NCBI RefSeq assembly: GCF_000801105.2
Contig: NC_079511.1
Coordinates: forward strand, 14,450,602 to 14,514,601
From: Raphanus sativus
Lineage: Eukaryota; Streptophyta; Magnoliopsida; Brassicales; Brassicaceae
Reading direction: 5' to 3'
Length of the DNA stretch: 64,000 bases
This document shows positions 63,971-64,000 of this stretch, piece after piece. Each line of letters opens with the position of its first letter. Within the stretch, counting starts at the first letter, position 1. The position numbers were made by a program, and so were the translations under genes. The notes beneath the pieces are model-generated. The model worked only from the letters and a program-made list of their open reading frames with translations. It searched no databases and had not been told where the DNA came from.

Positions 63971-64000
63971 TAGTTATGTTTTAAAATTCTGTGGACATTA

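Overview
This is nuclear DNA from a flowering plant of the mustard family, almost certainly a Brassica (B. rapa, B. oleracea or B. napus type). The evidence is spliced genes with GT-AG introns, AT-rich intergenic DNA, plant-only families (FRIGIDA-like, group III WRKY, type I MADS, PPR) and Brassicaceae-style Helitrons, copia elements, MITEs and TRIMs. From memory, the single-copy backbone follows the Arabidopsis order At1g31810 to At1g31835: FH14, ACBP6, FRL2, NFD3, a PUT-type polyamine transporter and a small unknown protein, all on the minus strand.

Layout. 0-8.1 kb: first exon of FH14, complete four-exon ACBP6, complete FRL2, with a CACTA end, a hAT MITE and a small Helitron between them. 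8.1-35.2 kb: a transposon-rich expansion that splits FRL2 from NFD3. It holds several TIR elements, a 2.2-kb TIR element carrying an intact two-exon gene for a two-helix membrane protein, a young copia element with identical LTRs (19433-24265), a type I MADS gene, a decayed LepA/GUF1 fragment, a second young copia element (27682-33021), an HSF-domain gene, a TRIM remnant and a truncated MADS copy. The MADS and HSF genes sit in a decayed tandem array sharing upstream sequence. 35.9-40.3 kb: NFD3, the polyamine transporter and a three-exon small gene. 40.9-42.5 kb: a PPR gene broken by a hAT-like insertion with an 8-bp target duplication. 42.7-50.6 kb: a MULE-like element with telomere-like filler, then Helitrons carrying captured pieces of an RPA1-like gene and a calcium-dependent protein kinase, and a nested Helitron pair with another RPA1-like relic. 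50.6-60.6 kb: AT-rich DNA with more repeats, one further Helitron and three MITEs. 60.7-61.6 kb: a complete three-exon group III WRKY gene that does not belong to the syntenic block. 62-64 kb: a GC-ended TIR element, a tRNA-derived SINE-like sequence and a Helitron-related repeat.

The genes do not form a pathway: this is conserved housekeeping and flowering-time synteny opened up by transposons. The most interesting items are the TIR element with a spliceable gene inside it, the MADS/HSF slot replacement, and the RPA-CDPK chimera in Helitron-like DNA. All functional assignments come from reading motifs and remembered families; no database search was possible.
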